A DNA stretch of 64,000 nucleotides from Liolophura sinensis (lineage: Eukaryota > Mollusca > Polyplacophora > Chitonida > Chitonidae): positions 17,267,191-17,331,190 of the forward strand of contig NC_088300.1 in assembly GCF_032854445.1 (NCBI RefSeq), given 5' to 3'. Shown one piece after another: positions 35,441 to 48,350 of this stretch. How positions within the stretch are numbered: the stretch's first letter is position 1; each line of letters opens with the position of its first letter. The translations under genes and the position numbers were made by a program. The notes beneath the pieces were generated by a model that saw nothing but the letters and a program-made list of their open reading frames with translations, searched no databases and had not been told where the DNA came from.

Positions 35441-35712
35441 GGGGGCCTCCGTGGCTCAGTTGGTTAGCGCGCTAGCGCAGCGTAATGACCTTGGAGCCTC
35501 TCACCTATGCGGTTGCTGTGAGTTCAAGTCCAGCTCATGCTGGCTTCCTCTCCGGCCGTATGTGGGGAGGTCTGCCAGCAACATGCGGATGGTCGTGGGG
35601 TTCCCACGGGCTCTGTCCTGTTTCCTCCCACCATAATGCTGGCCGCCGTCGCATAAGTGAAATATTCTTGAGTACGGCGTAGAACACCAATCAAATAGAT
35701 AAATATATAAAT
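35441..35712 (+). mobile_element. SINE family 1, full-length forward copy
   Basis: Complete from GGGGGCCTCCGTGGCTCAGT through GTGAGTTCAAGTCCAGC (B box) to TTGAGTACGGCGTAGAACAC and the A-rich end. Low divergence. Confidence 0.93.
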
Positions 35713-37274
35713 TTGTCAGCGTTGTATAAAGTACATGTTAAGTCAGTTTTCTCACTATTTCAGCAAATCAATACAAATGCACACATTTATACCACACGAT
35801 GGACCTTTTATAGAAACCAGTATAGAACAGTTGTGAGGGTTTTATCTCTTACGTAAGGCCAATCAAATAAAAAAAATCTCATGTAAGGTATTAAAACGTA
35901 ATAAAGAACCGATCTGAGAGTGCTATAGCGGACCTGGCAGTAAATGTTATTCGGGGTCTTAAATTTTACCTACAAACGTTACAAGGGACTTGGCTTTCCG
36001 GATGGACTATATTACCTCAATTCAGGCTACTTAACTTTGACCGTTTGACCAGTGAGGTCGCATGTTCAAATCCATCTCTCACCTACATTGAAGTTTTTAC
36101 ATACCTGACCTCACATGCATGGTAAGTTCCTAAATCCAAGTAGTTTCCTAAATTCCTAAATCCAAGTAGTTTCCTAAATTCCTAAATCCAAGTAGTTTCC
36201 TAAATCCAAGTAGTTTCCTAAATCTTAGTTCCCCTACACATATATGTGGTCGTCCTCATATATAAAAATATGACCGAATCATTCGTAGTACGGAGTACGG
36301 CGTAAATACAAATAAACTAAATAAGGAAGTAGATAGTAATAAGAAAGACAAGAATACAGTTCATATAGATACATTATCACTCACCTTTAAGCTGTGCGTA
36401 TGTCAGTTTTTAAGTTCCCCACGAATTCACTTTCCTATGATCCAGATAACGGTCCGAAATTTCTATTGTTTGCTGTGTATAGTTCCATCAAGTTTACAAA
36501 TGACTGTTAACTTTGGGTATGAGGGTTAGCGCGTTTGGGGCCTGGTTGATAAAAAAAATATTCATTGAATCAGCAAGTAGGTGTTGAATGAATAATATAT
36601 AATAAAACGCGAACGTATTTTGTAAGAGGATACGACAGCGCATGTAAATGTAAACATAATTAACATATTCAGCGCATATACTATCTATGTTTTATTCACT
36701 GTTGCACACTTTTTAAATGTGAATTTATAATACATTATTTTAATATATGCAAATGCATGTAAGTCTTATTGTAGCCCTCAGTGCGATACAAGTGGGACAG
36801 GTGGTTCCACAGGTGGTTCTTGTGTATATCATGAATAAATATGACACTTCACGAACACAATATGTATGTATCAATAATCAGATAGCCATAGCCAAAACCG
36901 GTTTATTACTTCTTATGTTTAATTACGCTGCACACAGCTCGACACTCGATTGATCTGATCAAATATTTCAGATTTCACACGCCATAGGGCCAGGGATCAA
37001 CGCTCCTATAAAAGTTTATCTATGTTTGAACACATTGTCTGTTATTTTAACTTTAGTCAGGTATGTCAAAAATATTAAGTCTCCAATAAATTGTACACGA
37101 AACAACGGGAATCTCTGTGAGAGAATTATTAATGGATCCTTGTCATTGTCCAAGTGATCAATGCTAATCCAAATCCTCTTTAAAAATAGAATTAAACATT
37201 TTCTAACGCACGAGATCAAATATTTATTCTGATCATATGAAGATCCAAATAACATTACGTTACATATACTTAGA
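35713..37274. other. Intergenic with a ~18-27 bp repeat
   Basis: At about 36128-36227 the segment CCTAAATCCAAGTAGTTT recurs four to five times. No gene supported. Confidence 0.6.
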
Positions 37275-37405
37275 TTTTTTTTTTGATTGGTGTGTTTTAT
37301 GCCGTACACGAGCATATTTCCCTGATACGACAGAGGCCACCATATTCATTTATGGTGGAGGGAAACCCGACCGGACCCGGGAAAAACGCTCTACCATCCG
37401 TTATT
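37275..37405 (-). mobile_element. SINE family 1, degenerate reverse fragment
   Basis: TTTTTTGATTGGTGTGTTTT, GCCGTACACGAGCATATTTC, GGAGGGAAACCCGACCGGAC. Confidence 0.7.
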
Positions 37406-38140
37406 CACCTACATGTTTATACTTAGTGATGATATGTTTATAAAAACAAATGTCTTTTATAGTATGGCCAAGCTTTACTTAGTGTTAAATTACACATCCG
37501 CTGCCTAAAATGTTGGATTTACACAGAAGCTCTAATCATATGATAAAACAATTCAGTTTACGAGCACGTCATTTGATGTGCCCTACTGCAGTAGAGGTGT
37601 TAGAGGTGTTAGTTTTGGCCTAATGGACTATAAAGATTGAAGTCTTATGCATAGTGTGACTCACTTCGAGCTCGTGCTCCTATGCACGGACACGCTGAAG
37701 AGGGGTAATTTTAATACATGCCATAATCATGGATATATTCTTTTGGTGGAAGTGATTATATATGACATAATAATTGGTGTATATTTTTACTACAGTAAGG
37801 CCGTTTATTGGCCCGCAGTGTCCACGTTTCCCCAGCTATAAAGGACACTGTAGGGGAAAAAATATCCTTTGGAATATTTGACGTGCTTATTCGCATTATA
37901 GAAATCCAACGGTAAATACAAATCAGTCTTGTATGTAAGGGCAAACCGCAAAGTTTTCAGATTTCGCAAAAATAATTGCCTTCAGTCTGTTGTTTTTGAA
38001 TTGAATTGTGGATGTTTTCTTTGTGAAAATAATAGATTACTAAGTAATTCTTATATAAGTCTTTGCAATTGTTCAATGTAACATTGAATGAAACTTTACA
38101 CCGCTTAACTCTCTTTGATGTCTTGACGTCATCGCTGCTA
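37406..38140. other. Intergenic, nothing recognised
   Basis: No gene supported. Confidence 0.4.
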
Positions 38141-38152
38141 ACGGCCATAATA

Positions 38153-38419
38153 ATTATTTATTTATTTGATTGGCGTTTTACGCCGTACTCAAGAATATTT
38201 CACTTATACGACGGCGGCCAGCATTATGGTGGGTGGAAACCGGGCACAGCCCGGGGGAAACCCACGACCATCCGCAGGTTGCTGCAAGACCTTCCCACGT
38301 ACGGCCTTAGAGGAAGCCAGCATGAGCTGGTCTTGAACTCACAGGGACCGCATAGGTGAGGGGCTTCAGGGTCACTACGCTGCGCTAGCGCGCTAACCGA
38401 CTGCGCCACGGAGGCCCCC
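38153..38419 (-). mobile_element. SINE family 1, full-length reverse copy with target duplication
   Basis: Tail TTATTTGATTGGCGTTTTAC through the complete core to GGAGGCCCCC. Perfect 12-bp duplications ACGGCCATAATA flank it (38141-38152 and 38420-38431). Confidence 0.93.
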
Positions 38420-39126
38420 ACGGCCATAATATAAAATGTAGCTATTTATTGACGTATTATATGAAATTCGACCTTACGCCAAAGTCATGGCGCTTTGACC
38501 AAATTACCGACAGTCCAAAATTGTGAGGTTATTTCTGGCCAAACGCATAGGGCCTATACAAAATAACAGAAAATGCTCAAGGTCATGTATTTGTTGTTAT
38601 AACTTACAGTTTCATGTGAAAAAAATCTTTGCAGTTCACATTTGACTGTACTGAGATACAGTTAATTTGACTACCTACGGAAAAATGAACTGAGGTAGGC
38701 CTGTGCCAGAGTGTGGAATTCGCAGGTTAATTGTTAGAACTGTGAAAGCCGATAGAGAACATGTCACTATTCCGCTGCATAGCTCTGTATTAGAGAGGTT
38801 GAGGTAGCGAGATGTCCTCTACCGGCTTCAATACAGAACCGTCCTCACCAAAGAAATATTTACTGCCTTTTACTTTTTTTACTTTTGTGTTCCTTCAATA
38901 CGACCAAAAATAGCATGAGAAAAATTAAAAAGGAAAGAAGACAATTGCCTTTTATTTGCCTATCCTAGTAAATAAAGCCTGCTTGTATCACCTGAGCTCT
39001 AGTCAGTAAAAATTCCATGTATAATCCCCTGAGGAAAAGAACACGATTCAGTATTAGGCCAAGGCTCTCATAGCTAAATTTATGTTTGTGAAACAACTTT
39101 GAACATCCCAGAGTATTGTTACAAGC
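38420..39126. other. Intergenic, nothing recognised
   Basis: No gene supported. Confidence 0.4.
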
Positions 39127-39562
39127 GGCAGACAGTTGGTGTAGATTAGCACACTGTGGATGCAAATATACCGTGCACCGCTTTTGGCTTACAGCATACA
39201 GAGCAACTTTGAGTGAAGTCTTGTATTTGACACATGCGGCACACAATGACTGTAGACCAGCACACTATGGATGTATATATACCGTGCACCGTTTTTAGAC
39301 TACAGCATACAGAGCGACTTGAAGTCTTGTATATAATACACACGGCACACAGTGGATGTAGATCAGCATACTGTGAATGCAACTTACCGTGCACCGTTTT
39401 TGGCTTACAGCATAAAGAGCGATTTTGAGTGAAGTTTTGTACATAACACACCCGGCACACAATGACTAGACAAGCACACTGTGGATGTAAATATACCGTG
39501 TACTGTTTTTGGCTTACTCCAAACAGTGCGATTAAAAGGGAATTTTGTATTAACAACACAAG
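39127..39562 (+). repeat. ~108-bp tandem repeat, 4 units
   Basis: Each unit runs from GGCACACA through TACCGTGCACCGTTTTTGGC to TTGTATATAACACA-like ends. Units differ at many sites. The 137-codon minus frame over it reflects the near-codon-multiple period, not a gene. Confidence 0.88.
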
Positions 39563-40969
39563 GTCTTAGTTGAAAATAATTAATTCACTCATTTTGTTGT
39601 CAACAATTATGGCGCAGTTTTACTTTAAATTTGTTTGTATATACATATACACAAAAACAGATATGGCAATAAAAAGTTAGCACAGGGATTGGTGCGTGTC
39701 TCCTGTCAAGTACTGCAAAAGAAGGGTCCTGTGCTAAGACAACCTTATTTGCTATCAGCTGTTCAGGTGCAGAGCCGTGCCTACACACGTTGACTGTGTC
39801 ACTTAAACTCGTTACAATGAGATAATTTAGTTCGGAGTGAGACAACATTTTTACGAAATAAGTCGACAAAGACAACCTTATGCTATGCTGGACTGATTGA
39901 TAAGCCAACTAGAGAGTTGGACAGATGGTTGAAATGCCAGAAAATAAAACAGTGCTGATGTGTACTGGAGGGCCAAATGACGGCCATTAGACAAGATGAG
40001 AAAGTGTTATACATCGGTGAGTGATAAAAAAAATAAGTACCGTCTTAAAATAAGCCTATCGCCTAGGCACAAGTAGCTTGTACTACAACAGTTCTTTCAC
40101 ACATAACACCTACTCTTGTGGCACATGTCTTCGGCAGATTATTTTTTTTTTGCATTTGTCACAAGTGCTAAATTTGGAGAACAATGTTGAAGTTATGAAT
40201 GCCAGAGACAATGACTGTTGATACTGTCGTCTATGGAGGCCTGATATGTTGTACTGAGCTAAACTTATCTTGGCATTGTTATTTTTACCCTGATGTACGA
40301 TCCACCATTTGGGAAGTTACTCTTAAGATGTACAACCATGTACTTGAGTACAGCGTAAAACACCAATCAAATAAATAAATACAACCATGTAGACCCATAA
40401 CGCTATATGGATAGGGCGATATATAACAGTTGATCTCCTCGCGCTATTTTGGTAAAAACGTTTGGTAGAAAATGCAATTTTTGCTATTATTCTACAGAAC
40501 AGCCCTAATAATTACCTTTTTACAAATATGAGAATAGTTTGTGTAAGTGTTACCGTTCAAAATAGGTCACAGTAATAAAAACACATTTTAACACTTTAAA
40601 TTCTACAGGCGTTGGCCTGATATATACTGAAATGCAATAATCTGAGTTATTCTTAGGAAATACAGAAAATTTTTTTGATCATAGTAAACATGGATTGCTT
40701 GCCATAAATCTCTGGTATATAGCCAATTCACGCTCTCAGGTTTAAACCCCTTTCCTCTTCTCTCGACTAGGCTACTTTCACATCTTAATTCTTGTGACAT
40801 CAAAACCTGTCAAATTTCTTCCCTCACCTGTAAACTACCCGGGTAAACTGTTACCCTTAATTCATGTCGAATCGTAAACTATCAGATTCCTTTACAGTCG
40901 TATCTTAACGTTAACAATCCATCCTCTGACCCCCTTCCTTTTACGTCTGGAACCCATGACATTTTATTC
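39563..40969. other. Intergenic, nothing but a SINE tail
   Basis: A 43-bp SINE family 1 tail (CTTGAGTACAGCGTAAAACA) at about 40341-40382. Confidence 0.5.
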
Positions 40970-41165
40970 CTCATCACAGACCACATTCCTCTCACATTTA
41001 AACATCACAGACAACATTCCTCTCACATCTAAGCCTCGCAGACCCCAATCCTCATATATCTGATCCTTACAAACCTCAATCCTCTCACATCTAAACCTCA
41101 CAGACCCCAATCCTCATATATCTAACCCCTACAACCCTCAAACCTCTAAACCTCATTCTTTACCC
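40970..41165 (+). repeat. ~40-50 bp degenerate tandem repeat
   Basis: CCTCTCACATCTAAACCTCA and GACCCCAATCCTCATATATC recur, pyrimidine-rich on plus. Confidence 0.75.
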
Positions 41166-42155
41166 ATTCTTTTCTACACCTGAACCTTGCAAACTCTACT
41201 CGTCACCTGTACACTTGCCACAATATAACTCTGTCGGACTTAAACATCTGATATAACTCAAGCAAATCAAATCTACCCTCCTTGTGAAACAATAAACTCA
41301 CAGAGTACATGTACAAACCACGCTGATATACATGTAATGTGAGAAGCGCTGTATAATAAAATGCTGTCTATACTGCCGGGAGATATACACGAGGGCAAGT
41401 CCGGACAAGATAGATTATAAACTTGTCATTAATATAAGGCCCACGCTTGTTCTACTCTTATATCGATACACGATCCACGAATAAGTCTAACCTAGAGAAA
41501 ATCTCTAGGTACAAGTATAGCCAAAGACACATTTCAATTCCTATAACTTGTTAAGGTTAGTGTTTTAGTATTCACACGCCACAGACCTCTCAACGACCAA
41601 GAAAAGACTTCATCGTCGATATCACACACATTGGATAGAACCTTTACAGCTTCCAAAAGTTATGCCATTGCAAAAAGGTTCTAGTCAGATTTATTCTCTG
41701 TTCGTGTCAAAACAATTAAAACGATGAGTGGAGAAAAAAAAATAAGCGGAAATTTTCAATTTTTGTTGCAATAAATCATGTTGATTTTCCATGCTGTTTA
41801 TTCGGATGTTTTCATCAAATCCGGTTCTGTCTAGTAATGATTTTATAACCTGCGGGTTGAAGCAGGCTGTCATGAAACATGCCCAGATCTTCACAAAACA
41901 ATACTTCAATAAATTCACAACAACAAGAAGGGAATGCCATCGAACGAGCTTTTTTCTTTGAGTGTTCACATATTAGCCTACAACACAGCTTGGTGATGGT
42001 GCAACGTTATATAGCATGTATAAAACCTGGTAAAGAATGTGAAAAAGACTATACGTACATGCAGTCTAAAATAGCTACATGTGCGGATGAAACGTGTCTT
42101 TTCAAAGTTTGGACTGGTCCTGGTCACTAGTTGAGATTTACTCGGTTGATGAATG
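41166..42155. other. Intergenic, nothing recognised
   Basis: No gene supported; short AT-rich frames only. Confidence 0.4.
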
Positions 42156-42167
42156 AGAAACGTTTAT

Positions 42168-42426
42168 TTATTTATTTATTTATTTGATTGGTGTTTTACG
42201 CCGTACTCAAGAATATTTCACTTATACGACGGTTTGGTTGGTGGAAACCGGACAGAGCCCCGAGGAAACCCACGACCATCCGCAGGTTGCTGCAAGACCT
42301 TCCCACGTACGATTGGATAGGAAGCCAGCATGAGCTGGACTTGAACTCACAGCGGCCACATTGGTGAGGCACTCCTGGGTCATTACGCTGCGCTGGCGCG
42401 CTAAGCAACTGAGCCACGGAGGCCCC
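42168..42426 (-). mobile_element. SINE family 1, full-length reverse copy with target duplication
   Basis: (TTTA)n tail, complete body and GGAGGCCCC head. Perfect 12-bp duplications AGAAACGTTTAT at 42156-42167 and 42427-42438. A short internal deletion replaces the usual GGCGGCCAGCATTA. Confidence 0.93.
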
Positions 42427-42438
42427 AGAAACGTTTAT

Positions 42439-44504
42439 ACCGCTGTGCGTACACCGCTAGCAGATTATCCAACTTGTAACTTTTACCACAGTGCACCTAC
42501 AACACTCACTCACAGGGGCAAAGACAGGCGTACAGAAGAAGGATATAACGTTTATGTGCAATATTGACCTAACGCATGAACATTAACAAAATTTGCCGTA
42601 TCATATATCTGATCATATATACACCGAAACCCGCAATGCCTATTTGAGCATACCTTAGGGTTCATTAGTTCTACTTCAGTGAGAGTCATACGACCCTAAT
42701 TCACGCTCAAATAGCCGGCTATATGGTGAACATGATAATCAGAATAAATGCTTAGTCGAACAACGATAAAGGTGCAATATTTATGACTTCCTTAAAGACT
42801 GAATACCATTGAGGCGTGGCATGCATTTATTAATAACAACTAATTAAGTCTGTTGTTCTTCGACTTAAAATCTACCTCATTATGTTACTTGATGTCATGA
42901 TACGTCCAACATAAATGTACTTATACCCCGTTAGCAACTCATCCGCCTCTGACTGTTTATTTTAAAGCAAGGTCTGGTACATTTTGATTTACTCCGTGCA
43001 TGCCTTCAAGCTAAAGGGAATTAGGAAAGGTGTAAAAAGCGAACTTGAATATTACAGGCATTAATATATTGAAGAAGAATTTACATAAGGCCGTTGCAAA
43101 CTGGCACTTTCACAAGCGATGCATGTAGACATGTATAACAGCTTCTAGACTGATATACATATGGAACAGCAAGTATGTAATCTTGTGTATAACAGTTTGC
43201 TCATTTATATAGCAACTTAATATATACCTTTATAACGTCATGCAAAAATAAATTGTATATAAAAGCTTATAACCTATACAACATGTTTACATATTACCTC
43301 CGTGTAGCCCATGCAAGCTCTTAGACCAAGGTAAAGGCTTGTATAACACAATATGCTTCACAACGCATAGTATGCACTATCATTTTAAGCAGTGTAGGGC
43401 TAAATTCAAATCAACAAATCAAAATCCCTTAGAATTACGGGTGAAAACCTGAGACAGGTGGATAATCTCTCAACGAACAGGGTAACAATCTAGCGAGAGG
43501 GGAAAGAGAAAGCCCGATCAGTTAAGTATACTAGGTACACTAGTTTACGATTATACACTGAACTCTAAATTAACCTTTATAAAATACACTTGATTGTCTT
43601 TATCATCGCTATGTTGTCTTCTTAGGTGCGATGGGTGTTTCTACAGGGATCGAGGACGGCGTTCTTCTTTTTGTTGGTGACGGTGTTCTTATTTTTGACA
43701 GTCCTTCGCATTTTGAAATATGCGTGCGCCTCAGCTTGTGACACTACCTGATCAGTTTTATTCTTGTTTGTTTGTTTTTTTGTGTTTTTTTGTTTTACTT
43801 TTTTCCAACAAAAACTTTGCATCACGATTTCTACATACTTGGCATTCCTTAAAACTATACATATTGACCAAACCCTAGTCTGTATCTTGTCAGAAGAATG
43901 GCATAGGTATTTGGTTCTTATCTGGGTCACGTGTTGTACTTCATTGCAGCCCCATGGTTTCAGGACCGTATATACACACACGCTTATAGTAAGTTTTACT
44001 CATGAGTACTGCTCATTCATCTCGGTTTACAAAAAAACAAACATTGTTAAAAGTTCCTTTGTTTCAGTTTTCTTTCAATCCGAATGACAGTCCGAAAAAA
44101 TCAGTTTCTTGTTTCTGAGTCACGTTTTCAGTACTAACAAGTTCAACAGTATTTTATTTTTAGACTTTGTTGTAGGATAATTTAATCTTCTGATAAAACT
44201 GATTATTTTGTTTTAAATAACTCAAACATACATAATTTTGCATTCGTGCATATGTATGTATACATAAGTATACCTAAATACATGATGATATTCCTTATAC
44301 GCGATAATAACATTTCATAACCGGATACAAAGAGCGTCGGTTTAAGTTTGCAACTCATCCACGTCCGTACCACATACATTTACCAAAAAAATGATAATGA
44401 AACCCGAAAAAACATAGTTTTAAATTCCTCACCTGCTGTTAAGTCACGTTTTCAATCTAGGGAGTATTAACTGTTTTTATCTTATCATGTATGTTTTTCT
44501 TTTT
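42439..44504. other. Intergenic, nothing recognised
   Basis: AT-rich. A 119-codon minus frame at 43622-43981 is Lys/Asn-rich over a T-rich tract and shows no domain. Confidence 0.4.
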
Positions 44505-44536
44505 TGTGTGTGTGTGTGTGTGTGTATGTGTGTGTA
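44505..44536 (+). repeat. (GT)n microsatellite
   Basis: About 15 GT units with one interruption. Confidence 0.95.
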
Positions 44537-44912
44537 GGTTAAGGCTTTCGTGGGAATAAGTCTGAGATTCGAGATCTGTCGGACAATTGCCGTGCGAGCT
44601 ATGACAGCCCGTGTATCGCAGAGACACGATCATCTATATTTAGGAGCACTTGTGACTTGCCTCTGGCTATGGTCTGTTTACGATGTGCTTTTTCGAAAAG
44701 TGGATAAGAGTCGTGATGGGAAAGAACACGGGGATCTAAGAAACACTCCGTAGCGTTACATTCGGCAGTAACTGGCTATATGAGGCTCCCTTAAGTGGAA
44801 AACCTAGAATATGAACGGGATTAGTGTATTTAAGCAGTACTGTCGGTGTCGACCCAGATACCGAATTTATATAATAACCAATCAGGCAGAGATTTTTTAA
44901 CGTTTTTATCCT

Positions 44913-44915
<3 letters not shown>

Positions 44916-44954
<39 letters not shown>
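44916..44954 (+). repeat. (AC)n microsatellite
   Basis: About 19 uninterrupted AC units. Confidence 0.95.
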
Positions 44955-44956
<2 letters not shown>

Positions 44957-45755
44957 CTCAGGGAAATGAGTTGCAATAAAAGCATTTCAAAAGAAATCAT
45001 AGTTTCAAAAGAAAGCATTGTTTTCCACACCTCGATTAATGAATCAAAGATAACGTGACATGCAAGTAAAGCGCAACTTTATATATAACTTGCATGCACC
45101 TGTAGGAATGAGGGTGACAGAGATAACCCCGGATTAGTTTAATATCGAATTGCACCTGATGCTGTGTTAGAACACAAAACATCAATATAGAGAGACATCG
45201 ATTACTTATATACAAAATAGCATTTTGCGATATGCGTCGTCCCGGGTGTATTTGCAGTCTGGTTTTTAACCACTGTTGATATGCTATAATCAGCCTGACC
45301 ACTAAACTAAAGGTAAAATAATGTTTTATGCATTAATCAATAGGTAAAGTTTACAACTGAGTAAATTACAAGTATAAAGCAATAAAACAGTTACGTAGTC
45401 TATTTGTTTTTTAATATTTGGAATCAGTTCGAAAATTGGCCGTCAAGGTATACTGACCTATCGTTTCCCACATGAACTGCACGATTGCATGTCCGTCTGA
45501 TCAGAATAGAACAGAATCTTATTCGGTCTAAATGTGTCTTAGAATATTCCACTTGTATGCCGTTGATTGGGTTTACATGTCTGGATGAAGTAATGCTAAC
45601 TGGTGCAATTTGCCACGGTATAGGTGATAAAAATCATAACGTAATTCAAAGTTTTGTTTAATGGAGGAGGAAACTTACGAAAGACCCACACTGACTAAAA
45701 GAATAATATTTAAAGATAAACATGTATCTATCGTTGTGTATGCTGAGTTCTGATA

Positions 45756-45756
<1 letters not shown>

Positions 45757-45796
<40 letters not shown>

Positions 45797-45815
45797 TATA
45801 TTATATATATATTAT
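45757..45815. repeat. (AT)n with palindromic ends
   Basis: About 30 bp of AT dinucleotides followed by TATATATATTATATATATAT-like self-complementary sequence. Confidence 0.9.
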
Positions 45816-46204
45816 ATTTGTACATTGTATGCTTAAATACGGTAAAATGTGGCATAAATTATGCATTTCATGTTTCCATGCTTCCTCATGACTTCATGTG
45901 GTCAAAGGAGGTAAGTCTCGAAAACTAAACTAAATCTGCTCTTTATTTCAGTCTATCGTTGTTATTGTTTTTAAAATTCTGTAGCCAAATTAGTTTCAAT
46001 ATAGATTATCAATATATAGCGCACTTATTTTAAATCTTAATTCTTCTTATAAGAAAAATAAAGTTTACCCTAGTTTCTCCGGAAAGCAAATTTTATGCTG
46101 CTATAACTCACAGTCCGGTTTCTTCAAAAACTAAGTTTTAGGTTATATTAAGACTCTGGATTCTCACAAAGGGAGTTTTCAAAAACAAAGGTAATGTTAT
46201 AGTG

Positions 46205-47660
46205 TATTCTTCGTTCATGGCACAAGCCATTGTATCCTCCAGTCACAGCACAGCACATTGTATCCTTTATTCACAGCACAGCCCACAGCACAGCACATTG
46301 TATCCTTTATTCACAGCACAGCCCACAGCACAGCACATTGTATCCTTTATTCATAGCACAGCACAGCACACACATTATAACCTTCAGCCAGAGCACAACC
46401 CATTGTATAGTTCAGCCACAGCACAGCCCATTGTATCCTTCAGTCATAGCACAGCACATTATATCCTTCAGTCACAGTGCAGTCAATTGCATCCTTCAGT
46501 CATAGCACATTGTATCCTTCAGTCATAGCACATTCTATCCCTTATTGACAGCACATTATATCCTTCAGTCATAACACATTATATGCTTTTGTCACAGCCC
46601 AATGTATCCTCCAGTCACAGCAGAGCATTTTGTATCTTTCAGTCACAACACATTGTATCCTTCAGTCACAATCACATTGTATCCTTCAGTCACATCACAT
46701 TGTAATCCTTCAGTCACAGCACATCGTATCCTTCAGTCATAGCACAGCACATTATATCCTTCAGTCACAGTGCAGTCAATTGCATCCTTCAGTCATAACA
46801 CACTGTATCCTTCAATCATAGGCATATTGTCTCCTTTAGTCACAGCCCATTGTATCCTTCAGTCACAGAACGGCACATTATAACCTTCAGTCAGAGCACA
46901 ACCCCATTGTATAGTTCAGTCACAGCACAGCCCATTATATCCTTCACTCATAGCACAGCACATTATATCCTTCAGTCACAGTGCAGTCAATTGCATCCTT
47001 CAGTCATAGCACATTGTATCCTTCAGTCATAGCACATTCTATCCTTTAGTCACAGCACATTATATCCTTCAGTCATAACACATTATATGCTTTAGTCACA
47101 GCCCAATGTATCCTCCAGTCACAGCAGAGCACTTTGTATCTTTCAGTCACAACACATTGTATCCTTCAGTCACATCACATTGTATCCTTCAGTTACAGCA
47201 CATTGTATCCTTCAGTCACAGCACAACACATTATATCCCTTAGTCAGAGCACAGCCCATTGTATCCTTCAGCCATAGTACATTGTATCCTTCAATCACAG
47301 CACAATGTATCCTTCAGTCACAGCACATTGTATCCTTCAATCACAGCATATTGTATCCTGAGGTTACAGCACATTGTATCCTTCAGTTACAGCACATTGC
47401 ATCCTTCAGTCACAACACATTGTGTCCTTAGTAACAGCACACTGCATTCTTCAGTCAGCAAAGTACACTACATCGTTTGGTCATGGCGCAAAATATCCCT
47501 GGTACAACACATCATATCTTACAGACACAGCGCATATGAATTCTTCAGACACAACTGGGTGCATCCTTCACACACAGCATAACCTAGTTTTTCGTCACAG
47601 CATATAATGTATTCTTCGTTCAGGGCCATGTATATATTCTTCAGTCAGACATACCGTATC
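46205..47660 (+). repeat. 23/28-bp satellite array with higher-order structure
   Basis: About 1.45 kb of a unit resembling CATTGTATCCTTCAGTCACA plus a variable CAGCA spacer, giving roughly 23- and 28-bp forms. Variant units recur in order: a block starting CACATTCTATCC at about 46527 reappears at about 47034, giving a ~507-bp higher-order period. Several overlapping Ser/His/Gln/Cys-rich frames are by-products of the repeat. Confidence 0.93.
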
Positions 47661-48210
47661 CTTCATCTTCCTTCATAAACGTCCTTGTCTTTGGGTGCTC
47701 TCAGATTTCTTATAAATAGGCTCGTAGTAGGCCTACAATTCATCCTACAAATACTGGTTTGAGCAGAGTTCGCGTTACAGATTCGTATCAAAAGGAACAC
47801 GGAATGAGCTGTGTAGTCACTAAGTTTTTCAATCTTTCGCAATATTCTAATGAGCAAATATGGATGTCTCGGTTCACTCTCCCCTCAGACTCGTACAGAA
47901 ATCTGTTCAATTTCTGGTAGAGGGGAGACAACTCTGCCACGTCTCGTCCTAGAAGTGCCAAAGTTTAGTCTATCTCTGGTGGAGAGTCGCCTGTATTCAG
48001 CTGTCAGTAACATCATTCACACTCGCTACCAAAATTGCCTTTAGTTAGTGACACGCAACAACACAAGCTCTACACATGGATATGTTGAAAGTTCATATTC
48101 TTGCAAAGGAACTTAAATTAGAACACCTAGGACCCGAGTTACAAAAGATGCGTAATCAGAGGCTGTATGCAAAACTATCATATCTACTTACTTTTCCAGT
48201 CTAATGGCGC
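47661..48210. other. Intergenic, nothing recognised
   Basis: No gene supported. Confidence 0.4.
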
Positions 48211-48350
48211 TTCGATTTATTTATTTATTTGATTTGTGTTTTACACCCTACGCCATATTTCACTTATACTACGGCGGCCAGCCTTATTGGTGGACTAAAC
48301 CGCGGGAAACGAAACCACGACCACCCACAGGTTCTTGACAGACCTCCCCA
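48211..48350 (-). mobile_element. SINE family 1, degenerate reverse fragment
   Basis: TTTATTTATTTGATTTGTGT, CACTTATACTACGGCGGCCA, TGACAGACCTCCCCAGTA. Confidence 0.75.

Noticed and set aside
35441-35520. tRNA-like 5' ends of the SINEs as genuine tRNA genes
   Set aside because: Continuous with the SINE core and tail in many copies, with target duplications; no intact cloverleaf.
37855-37875. ATATCCTTT, an AT-AC U12 donor-like string
   Set aside because: No coding exon beside it and no paired branch site; chance match. GTATCCTT inside the 46-kb satellite is likewise coincidental.
43622-43981. 119-codon Lys/Asn-rich minus frame
   Set aside because: Arises over a T-rich low-complexity tract; no homology or signal peptide.
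46202-47607. Several overlapping Ser/His/Gln-rich frames of 60-108 codons
   Set aside because: They are translations of the satellite; present in more than one frame and without start context or other exons.
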